Position numbers and translations under genes: made by a program. A stretch of 64,000 nt of DNA from an uncultured Lachnospiraceae bacterium (GTDB lineage Bacteria; Bacillota; Clostridia; Lachnospirales; Lachnospiraceae). Below the pieces are notes generated by a model, which ran no database searches, was not told the DNA's origin, and saw only the letters and a program-made list of their open reading frames with translations. The stretch is taken from positions 1-64,000 of the forward strand of contig CAJUHJ010000009.1 in assembly GCA_910586355.1 (NCBI GenBank). The letters run 5' to 3'. This document shows, piece by piece, positions 53,021 to 61,584 of this stretch. Each line of letters starts with the position of its first letter. Position 1 is the stretch's first letter.

Positions 53021-54805
53021 TCAATTCCATCCGCCGTAAATAGCGATGAATCCGGAAGGATTTTCATATATTTTCGGAAACTGTTCCAAATATTCCCGAT
53101 GTTTTTTATAGCAGTCGCTTTCCTTTAACACAGAAATATATTTGGGATTATCCTTTTTTAGCCGCGGCATGTACTCGTCTATGGAAATATTCAGATAAGA
53201 AAGATCCCACTGATTTGTTACCACATTCAAAAAAAAACGATCCGCCATATCAGAAACCGGAAAAACTGCGGCATGTTCTGTCTTATGCAGCTCATAGCCT
53301 GCCTCGTAAAGTTCTACTTTATCCGGAGCAGACACATATAAAGTAAGATTGTGGCCGCGCACTTTGCGAAGTTCTAAACAGTTATCACGAAATACCGCGC
53401 AATAGGACCCTCCTCCATGCAGTTCAGGAGAAAGATATTCATTTTCTTCTTTTAATTTTTCTTCAACACTTAACAGAGAAAAAGCCAGTGGAATCAGCCA
53501 GACAACGCAAGCGGCTGTTATATAAATTTTCGTCTGGCGGGCATAGACATTTGCAACCGCATAAATAGCAAGCAAATGAAGAATAAGCCAAAATAAATAA
53601 TTATTTTTATAGAAGTAATAAGCTGACACATACTCGTTTGCAGATAAAAAGAGCAATATTAAAATATACATAAATTCTAATACAAAAACAATCCTGACAC
53701 ACAACAGTTTCCCCTTTCGGCATCCTGCCAGAAAACCAACGATTGCAAGCGCCAAAACAGGAAGGTAATCAGAATAATTATTGCGGTAAATATCGCCTTC
53801 TAAGCCTATTGCAGAAGAAAGCGTCACTCCATCTGTAAAGATTCCACACCATGTATACGCGATTCCTACGATACAGGGAATCAAAAATATGCAAATACCC
53901 CCCCCGATTATTTTTTTCACCCACTGCGAAAAATCACTCCGGCGCTTTATACACAACGCCAAAAACACCGCAAGAAATACCGGCGGCACAAAAAAAGCAT
54001 AAGACGTAATCAGTCCCAGGCAGCCCAACATCAAAAATATAGTTGAAGGTAATTTCATACTTTCTTCTTCCATATAAAAATCCGTAAGAATAAAAATAAC
54101 GCCTGCGATTGTAACGCCAATCCCAAGATATAAAAAGCCCATCAGCAGATTGTTCAGCGGATAACCCATCAAATAAAAAAAGCCTAAGAACGAAGCTGCA
54201 TACAATGAAAAACGAGTTTTACATTTTTCACGAATAAATCCAAAAACGGTAATCCCCGACAAATAAAACCAGCCCATATCAGCAATTGGTTCTACATGGT
54301 ACAGCCTTGTCACTTTTACAAAAGGCGCAAAAAAAGAAACCAGAAAAGAATTATTCAGCGCTGCAAAATACATCGCCTTTATCCTGCCGCTTTCAAATAC
54401 GTGAAACGCCTCATAATAATGTGTAATCCCATCTACGGAACGGTATGTCATTTCCAAATGTATGCCATAACGCAAAAATCCAACCACCACAGTCAAAATA
54501 AACAGCAGACCACAAATCCCAATATCTAACTTGTGCCACAAATACTGTTGTCTATTTCCCCGTCTGGCAAAATGCAGCAACACCGCCGCCGCCAAATCAA
54601 ACGCCCCAATGCTAAGCGTTCCAATAAAAACCGTAAATGCCTGTAATACTGCCGCAATCAGCACATGAATACAACATACGCTCCAGACGGATATTGACAG
54701 CCACAACAGCCCCTGCAGCTTCCGGCTGGATTTTTCCCAGAAAAACAGCTCACGCGCCAGACCGAAAAAACCTGCTGCAAACAATAAATTTCCTAATATC
54801 AACAT
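53021..54805 (-). CDS. Polytopic membrane protein, probable glycan-assembly protein
   Basis: This 594-residue protein has roughly 12 membrane segments spread from residue 1 to about 450, and an extracytoplasmic C-terminal domain of about 140 residues (EYLSPELHGGGSYCAVFRDN, YVSAPDKVELYEAGYELHK). An early loop carries RYGIHLEMTYRSVDGITHYY, again with acidic residues after a membrane segment as in GT-C proteins. I cannot name its family with certainty. It is first of a pair with the 51478 gene and is likely to serve surface-polysaccharide or teichoic acid-type decoration. Confidence 0.65.
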   Translation of the reverse strand: MLILGNLLFAAGFFGLARELFFWEKSSRKLQGLLWLSISVWSVCCIHVLIAAVLQAFTVFIGTLSIGAFDLAAAVLLHFARRGNRQQYLWHKLDIGICGLLFILTVVVGFLRYGIHLEMTYRSVDGITHYYEAFHVFESGRIKAMYFAALNNSFLVSFFAPFVKVTRLYHVEPIADMGWFYLSGITVFGFIREKCKTRFSLYAASFLGFFYLMGYPLNNLLMGFLYLGIGVTIAGVIFILTDFYMEEESMKLPSTIFLMLGCLGLITSYAFFVPPVFLAVFLALCIKRRSDFSQWVKKIIGGGICIFLIPCIVGIAYTWCGIFTDGVTLSSAIGLEGDIYRNNYSDYLPVLALAIVGFLAGCRKGKLLCVRIVFVLEFMYILILLFLSANEYVSAYYFYKNNYLFWLILHLLAIYAVANVYARQTKIYITAACVVWLIPLAFSLLSVEEKLKEENEYLSPELHGGGSYCAVFRDNCLELRKVRGHNLTLYVSAPDKVELYEAGYELHKTEHAAVFPVSDMADRFFLNVVTNQWDLSYLNISIDEYMPRLKKDNPKYISVLKESDCYKKHREYLEQFPKIYENPSGFIAIYGGWN

Positions 54806-54880
54806 TCCTGCTCTCTCCCTTAATATATTCTATGGTAGTAGATGTATTATACTAAAGAATATATTTCATGTCAAATAAGC

Positions 54881-54932
54881 ACGAAAAAACAAGGAGACGG
54901 TACCGCAGTATTACCTGCTGTATCGCCTCCGC
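54881..54932 (-). terminator. Terminator after the ackA-AIM24 genes
   Basis: A long stem of about 16 bp with two mismatches (GGAGGCGATACAGCAG with its partner, 54893-54930) is followed on the minus strand by TTGTTTTTTCG. It ends the two-gene unit beginning with ackA. Confidence 0.85.
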
Positions 54933-54952
54933 GTCCATTTTCATTCAAAATC

Positions 54953-55639
54953 TTATTTTGACGGTATATATGGAATTAAGGAACCCGCCATCTGTCCAAT
55001 CGGCATAGACTGAAGCAGTACGCGCCCTGGTCCCGTAATGACCGTATTAAATACGCCTTCACCGCCAAAGAGCATATTCTTTACACCCGGTACTTTCTGA
55101 ATCTCAATCGAACAGGTCGCGTCCATTGCAGCCAAATATCCGGTATCTACTACAATCGACTGACCCGCAGACAATTCATATTCTTTGATATAGCCGTCAA
55201 ATTCTACAAATACAACACCGTTTCCAGATAATTTCTGCATAATAAAACCTTCACCGCCAAATAATCCACTGGCAGCTTTCTTCTGGAAAAATACAGACAG
55301 CTCTACCTGGGAAGTCGAAGCTAAAAACGCTGTTTTCTGGCAAATCACTTCACGTCCCGGCGAAATCTCAAACGCGCGGATTGCGCCTGGAAAGCTAGAA
55401 GCAAACGCAATCATTCCAGGCCCGCCCATTGCAGTATAATGGTTCACAAACATACTTTCACCGCTGAACATCCTGCCAAACATTTTGCCAACGCCGCCGC
55501 CGACCGTCTCCATTTTCATATTCGGAGACATCCACGACATTGCCCCCTTTTCTGTAATCATCTTCTCATTTGCATCTAACTCGCAAATAACAACTGGTAA
55601 CGGTTCTCCTTCGATTGAATATTTCATCGTTTCTTTCAC
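54953..55639 (-). CDS. AIM24/TIGR00266-family protein
   Basis: This 228-residue soluble protein belongs to the TIGR00266/AIM24 family of single-stranded-helix-like beta proteins. Visible segments are MSWMSPNMKMETVGGG, NHYTAMGGPGMIAFASSFPG and GGEGVFNTVITGPGRVLLQS near the end. Its biochemical role is not established. It follows ackA by six bases and shares its promoter and terminator. The start could be the GTG at 55639 or an ATG four codons on, and the ribosome signals do not separate them clearly. Confidence 0.85.
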   Translation of the reverse strand: MKETMKYSIEGEPLPVVICELDANEKMITEKGAMSWMSPNMKMETVGGGVGKMFGRMFSGESMFVNHYTAMGGPGMIAFASSFPGAIRAFEISPGREVICQKTAFLASTSQVELSVFFQKKAASGLFGGEGFIMQKLSGNGVVFVEFDGYIKEYELSAGQSIVVDTGYLAAMDATCSIEIQKVPGVKNMLFGGEGVFNTVITGPGRVLLQSMPIGQMAGSLIPYIPSK

Positions 55640-55645
55640 CCTTTC

Positions 55646-56836
55646 CTATTTAATTAATGCAACTGTCTCCCGGCAGATTGCAAGCTCTTCATTTGTCGGC
55701 ACCAAAAGTACCGTTACTTTGGAATCAGGAACTGAAAGCACTGCTTCCTCTCCGCGCTTTTGATTTTCATTCTCGTCTAAAGTAATTCCCAGATAACCTA
55801 AATAACTGCAGATTCCCTCACGTATTCTGCCGTCGTTTTCACCAACTCCCGCCGTAAAACAGATAACATCTACACCGTTCATGGCAGCTGCATAAGAGCC
55901 AATATATTTTGCAGTCCGATAACAAAATACCTCTCTGGCTGTTTTTGCACGCTCGTCGCCTTCTTTTGACGCGCTTTCCAAATCGCGGAAATCACTGGAC
56001 AATCCCGAAATACCATACACTCCGGATTCTTTATTTAGTACATTTAAAATTTCTTCTAAACTCAAGTTTTCTTTCTTTGCCATAAATTCCACAGCGGAAG
56101 GATCAATATCGCCGGAACGCGTTCCCATAATCAGCCCCTCCAATGGTGAAAGCCCCATAGAAGTATCAACAGACTTTCCATTTTCCACTGCGCAGATACT
56201 TGCTCCATTTCCCAAATGGCAGACAATTGTCTTTAAGCTGTCATATGGTTTGTTTAACATTTCCGCCGCCCGCTTTGAAACATAACTATGGCTTGTTCCA
56301 TGGAACCCATATTTACGGACTTTATATTTCTCATAATATTCATATGGAACGCCGTATAAATACGCTTTCTTCGGCATTGTCTGATGGAACGCCGTATCAA
56401 ATACGCCAACCATCGGCACGTCTTTTAACACTTCCTGACATGCGCGGACGCCAATTAAATTAGCCGGATTATGCAGCGGAGCCAAATCCGAACATTCTTC
56501 CACTGCCGCAATCACTTTTTCATTGATAAGTGTAGAAGCTGCAAACTTCTCACCGCCATGCACCAGCCGGTGCCCGACTGCGTCAATCTCTTCTAAACTT
56601 TTCAAAACTCCTGTTGTTGGATTTACCAAAGCATCCAAAACCATACGGACAGCCTCTGTATGCGTCGGCATAGAAGCTTCCGTTATCTCTTTTTCTCCGC
56701 CCTTGGGCTGATAGACTAACCTGCCGTCAATTCCGATTCGTTCGCAAAGCCCTTTCGCAAGCACCACTTCACTGTCCGAATCAATCACCTGGTACTTTAA
56801 CGATGAACTGCCGCAGTTGATTACTAATACATTCAT
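55646..56836 (-). CDS. ackA: Acetate kinase
   Basis: This 396-residue enzyme converts acetyl phosphate and ADP to acetate and ATP, the last energy-conserving step of acetate fermentation. Signature segments are VINCGSSSLKYQVID at the start, VGHRLVHGGEKFA, FDTAFHQTMPKKAYLY and CHLGNGASICAV, with FTAGVGENDGRIREGI near the C-terminus. Size is typical. No pta lies beside it in the window. It is first in a unit with the AIM24-like gene and divergent from tmcAL. Confidence 0.96.
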   Translation of the reverse strand: MNVLVINCGSSSLKYQVIDSDSEVVLAKGLCERIGIDGRLVYQPKGGEKEITEASMPTHTEAVRMVLDALVNPTTGVLKSLEEIDAVGHRLVHGGEKFAASTLINEKVIAAVEECSDLAPLHNPANLIGVRACQEVLKDVPMVGVFDTAFHQTMPKKAYLYGVPYEYYEKYKVRKYGFHGTSHSYVSKRAAEMLNKPYDSLKTIVCHLGNGASICAVENGKSVDTSMGLSPLEGLIMGTRSGDIDPSAVEFMAKKENLSLEEILNVLNKESGVYGISGLSSDFRDLESASKEGDERAKTAREVFCYRTAKYIGSYAAAMNGVDVICFTAGVGENDGRIREGICSYLGYLGITLDENENQKRGEEAVLSVPDSKVTVLLVPTNEELAICRETVALIK

Positions 56837-56877
56837 ATTATCAGAATACCTCCTCTACATAATGTAATTCTATAAAA

Positions 56878-56906
56878 AGTATAACCCTTTTTTTTCTGGT
56901 AAACAA
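56878..56906 (-). promoter_or_regulatory. Promoter of ackA
   Basis: On the minus strand TTGTTT (56906-56901), 17-base spacer, TATACT (56883-56878), with the ATG about 42 bases on. Confidence 0.55.
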
Positions 56907-56935
56907 TGTCAAAAATTCATTTTCATGTATAAAAT

Positions 56936-56964
56936 TTGAAACATTTTTTGTGTTATGCTAAAAT
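56936..56964 (+). promoter_or_regulatory. Promoter of tmcAL
   Basis: TTGAAA (56936-56941), 17-base spacer, TAAAAT (56959-56964), about 30 bases before the ATG. Confidence 0.6.
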
Positions 56965-56994
56965 AGTCTGAATATGGATAAAAAGGAGACCCAC

Positions 56995-58245
56995 ATGAAA
57001 ACTGTTGGTATTATTGCAGAATACAATCCGTTCCACAACGGACATGCCTATCAGATTCAACAGGCAAAAGCATTATCCGGCGCGGACTATGCCGTTATCG
57101 TAATGAGCGGAAATTTCACACAAAGAGGCGCTCCAGCCCTGATTCACAAATTTGACCGGACAGCAATGGCGCTAAACAGCGGCGCTGATTTTGTATTCGA
57201 ACTTCCCACCGTTTGGGCTGTCTCTTCTGCGGAATCTTTTGCCTCTGCTTCCATCGCCCTCCTAAATGCCTTAGGATGCGTCGATACCCTCTGTTTTGGA
57301 TGTGAAACGCCAAATTTGTCTTTAATATCTGATATTGCACAAATTTTAATCGAAGAACCCCAGGAATATACGAACCGCCTTTTACATTCTCTAAAGGAAG
57401 GCCAAAACTTTCCTGCTGCAAGAGCAAACGCCGCCGCTTCTTATCTATTGGAACAAAATAGCTTCATAAAAAAATCTGAACTTACCAGCATTTTTTCCTC
57501 ACCAAACAATATCTTAGCTTTAGAATATCTAAAAGCCTTAAAAAAACAAAATTCCAATATAAAACCTCTTCCCATTTTGCGCGTGGGCAGCGGATATCAT
57601 GACACAGATTTAGGCCAACAATTTTGTTCTGCTTCTGCGCTGCGCAGCTGCCTGCTTCAAAAACCCTCTGACAAAAACCGTATTTTGGATTATATTCCAC
57701 CCAAAACTGCAGAATTTCTTCTCACAGCAAATACACATTACGTAACAGAACAGGATTTTTCACAAATGTTATACTACAAATTACTGTCCGAAAAATCCAC
57801 TGGATTTTCAGACTATATAGACGGCTCAACTGAACTGTCCAACAAAATCACAAATTCCCTGTCTGAGTTTTGCAGTTATAAAAACTTCTGTGAACATTTA
57901 AAAAGCAAAGAAATTACGTATACACGAATCAGCCGGCTTCTTTTGCATATTTTATTAAACCTAAAAAAAACAGACGAAAAAGCCGGAAAAGAAATTGGAT
58001 ATATTCCTTATCTGCGTCTGTTGGGATTTCGGAAGGAATCTTCTTGCCTGCTCCATAAAATAAATAAAAAGACGTCGCTTCCTATCCTTGCAAGAACAGC
58101 AAAAGATGCCGCCCCTCTTATGGGAACAGCATCTAAAATGTTTCATCAGGATGTATTCGCATCTGATTTGTATTATGGTATTCTTGCACAAAAAAGCCAG
58201 ACTGCACAAAAAAATGAATTTCAAAGAAAACTTATAACTATTTAA
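56995..58245 (+). CDS. tmcAL: tRNA(Met) cytidine acetate ligase
   Basis: This 416-residue enzyme (formerly YlbM) activates acetate with ATP and acetylates the wobble cytidine of elongator tRNA-Met (ac4C34). The HxxH-type nucleotidyl transferase site is in GIIAEYNPFHNGHAYQI at residues 4-20, and the GNFTQRGAPALIHKFDRTAM segment follows. The S-loop type region is RVGSGYHDTDLG. The ATG at 56995 has AAAGGAG six bases upstream; an ATG at 56974 is in frame but overlaps that site. It is divergent from ackA and its stop overlaps the converging AICAR transformylase gene. Confidence 0.92.
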   Translation: MKTVGIIAEYNPFHNGHAYQIQQAKALSGADYAVIVMSGNFTQRGAPALIHKFDRTAMALNSGADFVFELPTVWAVSSAESFASASIALLNALGCVDTLCFGCETPNLSLISDIAQILIEEPQEYTNRLLHSLKEGQNFPAARANAAASYLLEQNSFIKKSELTSIFSSPNNILALEYLKALKKQNSNIKPLPILRVGSGYHDTDLGQQFCSASALRSCLLQKPSDKNRILDYIPPKTAEFLLTANTHYVTEQDFSQMLYYKLLSEKSTGFSDYIDGSTELSNKITNSLSEFCSYKNFCEHLKSKEITYTRISRLLLHILLNLKKTDEKAGKEIGYIPYLRLLGFRKESSCLLHKINKKTSLPILARTAKDAAPLMGTASKMFHQDVFASDLYYGILAQKSQTAQKNEFQRKLITI

Positions 58246-59420
58246 TGATGGAAAAGCCGAAGCCCTGTAAAACTCATGACCATTCCATATTTATTACACG
58301 TATCAATAACATGATCGTCACGAATTGACCCGCCCGGCTGCGCCACATACATGACGCCGCTTTTATGCGCGCGCTCAATATTATCTCCAAATGGGAAAAA
58401 TGCGTCAGACCCAAGCGTAACGCCCGTCATCTGGTCTAACCATGCACGTTTTTCCTCTTTCGTAAAAACTTCCGGTTTTTCTTTAAAGATAGCTTCCCAT
58501 GCCCCATCTGAAAGCACGTCCATATAATCTTCTCCAATATATAAGTCGATTGCATTATCCCTGTCTGCACGTCGTATTCCGTCCACAAATTTCAGATTCA
58601 GCACTTTTTCTGACTGGCGTAAAAACCAGTTATCTGCTTTTTGCCCGGCAAGCCTTGTACAATGAATACGGCTCTGCTGTCCAGCTCCAATTCCAATTGC
58701 TTGTCCGTCCTTTACATAACAAACCGAATTCGACTGCGTATATTTTAATGTAATCATAGAAATTGCAAGGTCAATCTTTGCCCGTTCTGTCAGTTCTTTG
58801 TTTTCCGTCACAATATTACCAAAAAATGCTTCGTCAATTTTCAGTTCATTTCTGCCCTGTTCGAATGTAATGCCAAATACCTGTTTTTTCTCAAGCGCTT
58901 CCGGCTCATAAGACGGGTCAATCTCAATCACATTATAATTTCCATTTTTTTTCGCCTTTAAAATCTCAAGCGCTTCCGGTTCAAAGCCCGGCGCAATCAC
59001 ACCGTCGGATACTTCACGTTTTATTATCATTGCCGTTGCTTTGTCGCAAACGTCAGATAAAGAGATAAAATCGCCAAAAGAAGACATACGGTCTGCGCCT
59101 CTCGCCCTTGCATACGCATTTGCAAGCGGCGTAAATTCAAACTCCATATCCTCTACCCAGTAAATCTTTTTTTCTACTTCCGACAATGGAAGACCAACGG
59201 CCGCCCCAGCCGGAGACACATGCTTAAACGAAGCCGCCGCCGCAAGTCTCGTAGCCTCTTTTAATTCCTTCACCAACTGCCAGCCGTTAAACGCGTCTAA
59301 AAAATTAATATATCCTGGTTTGCCGCTTAATACTTTAATTGGCAGTTCTCCGTTTTCCATATAAATCCGGGACGGTTTCTGATTTGGATTACAGCCGTAT
59401 TTTAATTCTAATTCCTTCAT
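58242..59420 (-). CDS. AICAR transformylase (single-domain PurH-type)
   Basis: This 392-residue protein covers only the formyltransferase half of bifunctional PurH. It transfers a formyl group from 10-formyltetrahydrofolate to AICAR, the penultimate step of purine synthesis. Key parts are AAASFKHVSPAGAAVGLPL (with the catalytic Lys-His pair), YARARGADRMSSFGDFISLS and IGIGAGQQSRIHCTRLAG. The IMP cyclohydrolase half is absent and is supplied by the gene directly upstream. AGGAG lies before the ATG, 14 bases after that gene. Confidence 0.93.
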   Translation of the reverse strand: MKELELKYGCNPNQKPSRIYMENGELPIKVLSGKPGYINFLDAFNGWQLVKELKEATRLAAAASFKHVSPAGAAVGLPLSEVEKKIYWVEDMEFEFTPLANAYARARGADRMSSFGDFISLSDVCDKATAMIIKREVSDGVIAPGFEPEALEILKAKKNGNYNVIEIDPSYEPEALEKKQVFGITFEQGRNELKIDEAFFGNIVTENKELTERAKIDLAISMITLKYTQSNSVCYVKDGQAIGIGAGQQSRIHCTRLAGQKADNWFLRQSEKVLNLKFVDGIRRADRDNAIDLYIGEDYMDVLSDGAWEAIFKEKPEVFTKEEKRAWLDQMTGVTLGSDAFFPFGDNIERAHKSGVMYVAQPGGSIRDDHVIDTCNKYGMVMSFTGLRLFHH

Positions 59421-59434
59421 AATTTTCTCCTACC

Positions 59435-60148
59435 TTAGTTGTTCTTATTTATGATTCTGGATTCATAAGTTCCTGTCGCAAGATTAATATAACGCACAAA
59501 CAATGAAACCTTATTTTCTACATTTAAGTTTTCCCAAATTTGATTTGTAAATAAATCTATATCTCCATTTATATTTACCCGCTTAGGTTCTCCTTCAAAA
59601 GAGGGCAGAGGGTCGCCGTCCTGCTGGTATGTATGGATAAAATGCCCTTCTCCATTCAGCGGATTCTCATAAGCAAACGTATACCGGCAGCAAGAAGCCG
59701 GATTGCCGTTACTGCTTTTTAAAATAGACATCGCATAGTTATATCCGCCGTTCTCAATATGCAAAATACCAGAAATTCTTGGCGTGAAATTTGGCGAGTC
59801 CGGTTCAAACTCACGGCTTCTAAGCGCCTGTTCAAATGTCTGCTGCCTGTCCATTCCTTCATAAATCGTATCCGTCTGGTCTCCGTTTGTGACAATCGTC
59901 TTATTTCCAAGCACCCGGACCGGCGCATAAATAATCAGGCTTGGATCACTTAATTTCGCCGGATCAAAAGCCTGTGTGCGTATGCCTTCTCCATCTTCCA
60001 CAAAGATACGGTTCCGGCTGTTTACGCTTCTTCCCATAATAAAATAAGCAAGGACAGCCGACGCGCCGTCTTCACTTTTTCCAATTACAATCCCTCTCCC
60101 AGGATACGCATTTTGACTCAACTGCTCTTCTAAAGATAATCTTTCCAT
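59435..60148 (-). CDS. IMP cyclohydrolase, PurO type
   Basis: This 237-residue enzyme closes the purine ring by converting FAICAR to IMP. It belongs to the PurO-type family (PF07826), best known from archaea, instead of the cyclohydrolase half of PurH. Recognisable segments are YPGRGIVIGKSEDG, AYFIMGRSVNSRNRIF and PRISGILHIENGGYNYAM, together with GDPLPSFEGEP near the C-terminus. GGGAGG lies eight bases before the ATG. With the single-domain transformylase downstream it replaces a bifunctional PurH, as in several clostridia. Confidence 0.9.
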   Translation of the reverse strand: MERLSLEEQLSQNAYPGRGIVIGKSEDGASAVLAYFIMGRSVNSRNRIFVEDGEGIRTQAFDPAKLSDPSLIIYAPVRVLGNKTIVTNGDQTDTIYEGMDRQQTFEQALRSREFEPDSPNFTPRISGILHIENGGYNYAMSILKSSNGNPASCCRYTFAYENPLNGEGHFIHTYQQDGDPLPSFEGEPKRVNINGDIDLFTNQIWENLNVENKVSLFVRYINLATGTYESRIINKNN

Positions 60149-60167
60149 TCCGTTTCCCTCCCGTCAA

Positions 60168-60428
60168 TCATTTCTCTGTCGTTTGTTCCTCAATTGCTTC
60201 CCTTGCCTGTCTGTCCTGTTTCCTGACCTTATACATAGTATAAAATCCAAAGCATATCATACCGATTCCAATTACCAAAAAAGCAGCGGCGGCAGCAAGC
60301 ACTGTCACATACTCTCCTCCGGCGCTCTCCGCCCTGTTCTGAAACATCTGATAGGCAAGATATAAAAGATAAATACCGCCCAGCTCATAAATTGCGCTGC
60401 GCATATTTGTCTTTATTCTTTCATTCAT
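60168..60428 (-). CDS. Small two-TM membrane protein
   Basis: This 86-residue protein has two membrane segments (about residues 16-32 and 44-66: YVTVLAAAAAFLVIGIGMI) and a charged C-terminal tail (QDRQAREAIEEQ). I do not recognise the family. GAGG lies six bases before the ATG at 60428; upstream in-frame starts lack a site. It lies between mglC and the IMP cyclohydrolase gene, 19 bases before the latter, so it may be in either unit. Confidence 0.7.
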   Translation of the reverse strand: MNERIKTNMRSAIYELGGIYLLYLAYQMFQNRAESAGGEYVTVLAAAAAFLVIGIGMICFGFYTMYKVRKQDRQAREAIEEQTTEK

Positions 60429-60455
60429 AAAATACCTCATTTCTAAGAATGGAAG

Positions 60456-60485
60456 TGCCATGAAATCACATCAGATTCCATGGCA
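60456..60485. other. Inverted repeat between mglC and the small membrane protein
   Basis: TGCCATG and CATGGCA pair with one inner mismatch and a further AA/TT extension around a 10-base loop. No T-run follows on the minus strand, so it is more likely a processing or partial attenuation structure than a full terminator. Confidence 0.4.
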
Positions 60486-60498
60486 GCCCCAAATTTAT

Positions 60499-61569
60499 TT
60501 ATTTACGAACCAAATATTTTCTCATATCAATTGCACATGCTACAAGAATAATCACACCTTTGATTATGTACTGCCAGTTCTGGCTGATGGATAAGAAAAT
60601 CAACGCACCGAAGATAATACGAAGTACGAATACGCCTAATACAACGCCGCTGATTTTACCAGTACCACCTACGAAAGATACACCGCCGATAACGCAGGCA
60701 GCAATCGCATCACACTCGTAGTTGAAACCTGTGTTCGCTGAGTTCGAACCGATACGAGCAGCCTCAATGAATCCGGTAATACCATACATAGCTCCAGCAA
60801 GTGTATGAACTAAAATTGTTGTCTTTGCAACATTAACACCAGATACGTTTGCAGCTTCCGGGTTTGAACCTACGGCAAACATGTTTTTACCGAAAGAAGT
60901 TTTGTTCCAGATATACCACATAAATATTACAACAATGACTGCATACCATACATAATTTGGAATTGGCGCTCCGCCGATTTTCAAAAGACTTCCAGTTACG
61001 AAATCTTTAAAGGATTGATCCAAACCGGAAAGAGGCTGTCCGTTATTGCCGTTAATCATAACATACATTAACAGAATACCATATACAATAAGCTGAGTCG
61101 CCAGTGTAACGATAAATGGATGCAGGCCAAATTTCGCAACGAAAAATCCATTGACCCATCCTACTACGCCGCCGACTGCAATTACTACTAAGATAACAAC
61201 CGGTATCGGAAGCGGTTTCATATCGCCGAACATTCTAGTCGCATAATCCATAGACTGCAACAAAGATGCAGATATACATGCGGTCAAACCAACGACACGA
61301 CCGGCCGAAAGGTCAGTACCCGTCAACACGATACATCCGGCAATACCGCAGGCAATCGGGATATTTGCCGCAACCAGTGAAACAATGTTGATAATAGAAC
61401 TGATACCCAAGAACCTCGGATTTTGTATTGTAGTATAAATAACTACGAGGACGAGAAGGATATACATTGCATTATTCATCAACGATTCCTTCCAGAATGT
61501 CACTTTATCTCTGCTTTCCAGCTCCTGATAAGCTGCATAGCGATTTTTAATATTGTCAATTGCTTTCAT
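60499..61569 (-). CDS. mglC: Galactose/methyl galactoside ABC transporter permease
   Basis: This 356-residue integral membrane protein is the permease of the Mgl sugar transporter, with about eight to ten membrane segments. The family features are IVLTGTDLSAGRVVGLTACI near residue 85 and AACVIGGVSFVGGTGKISGV near the C-terminus. A charged N-terminal tail of about 30 residues precedes the first helix. GGAGG lies about nine bases before the ATG. It follows mglA by 15 bases. Confidence 0.92.
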   Translation of the reverse strand: MKAIDNIKNRYAAYQELESRDKVTFWKESLMNNAMYILLVLVVIYTTIQNPRFLGISSIINIVSLVAANIPIACGIAGCIVLTGTDLSAGRVVGLTACISASLLQSMDYATRMFGDMKPLPIPVVILVVIAVGGVVGWVNGFFVAKFGLHPFIVTLATQLIVYGILLMYVMINGNNGQPLSGLDQSFKDFVTGSLLKIGGAPIPNYVWYAVIVVIFMWYIWNKTSFGKNMFAVGSNPEAANVSGVNVAKTTILVHTLAGAMYGITGFIEAARIGSNSANTGFNYECDAIAACVIGGVSFVGGTGKISGVVLGVFVLRIIFGALIFLSISQNWQYIIKGVIILVACAIDMRKYLVRK

Positions 61570-61584
61570 TTTGCTCTGCCTCCT

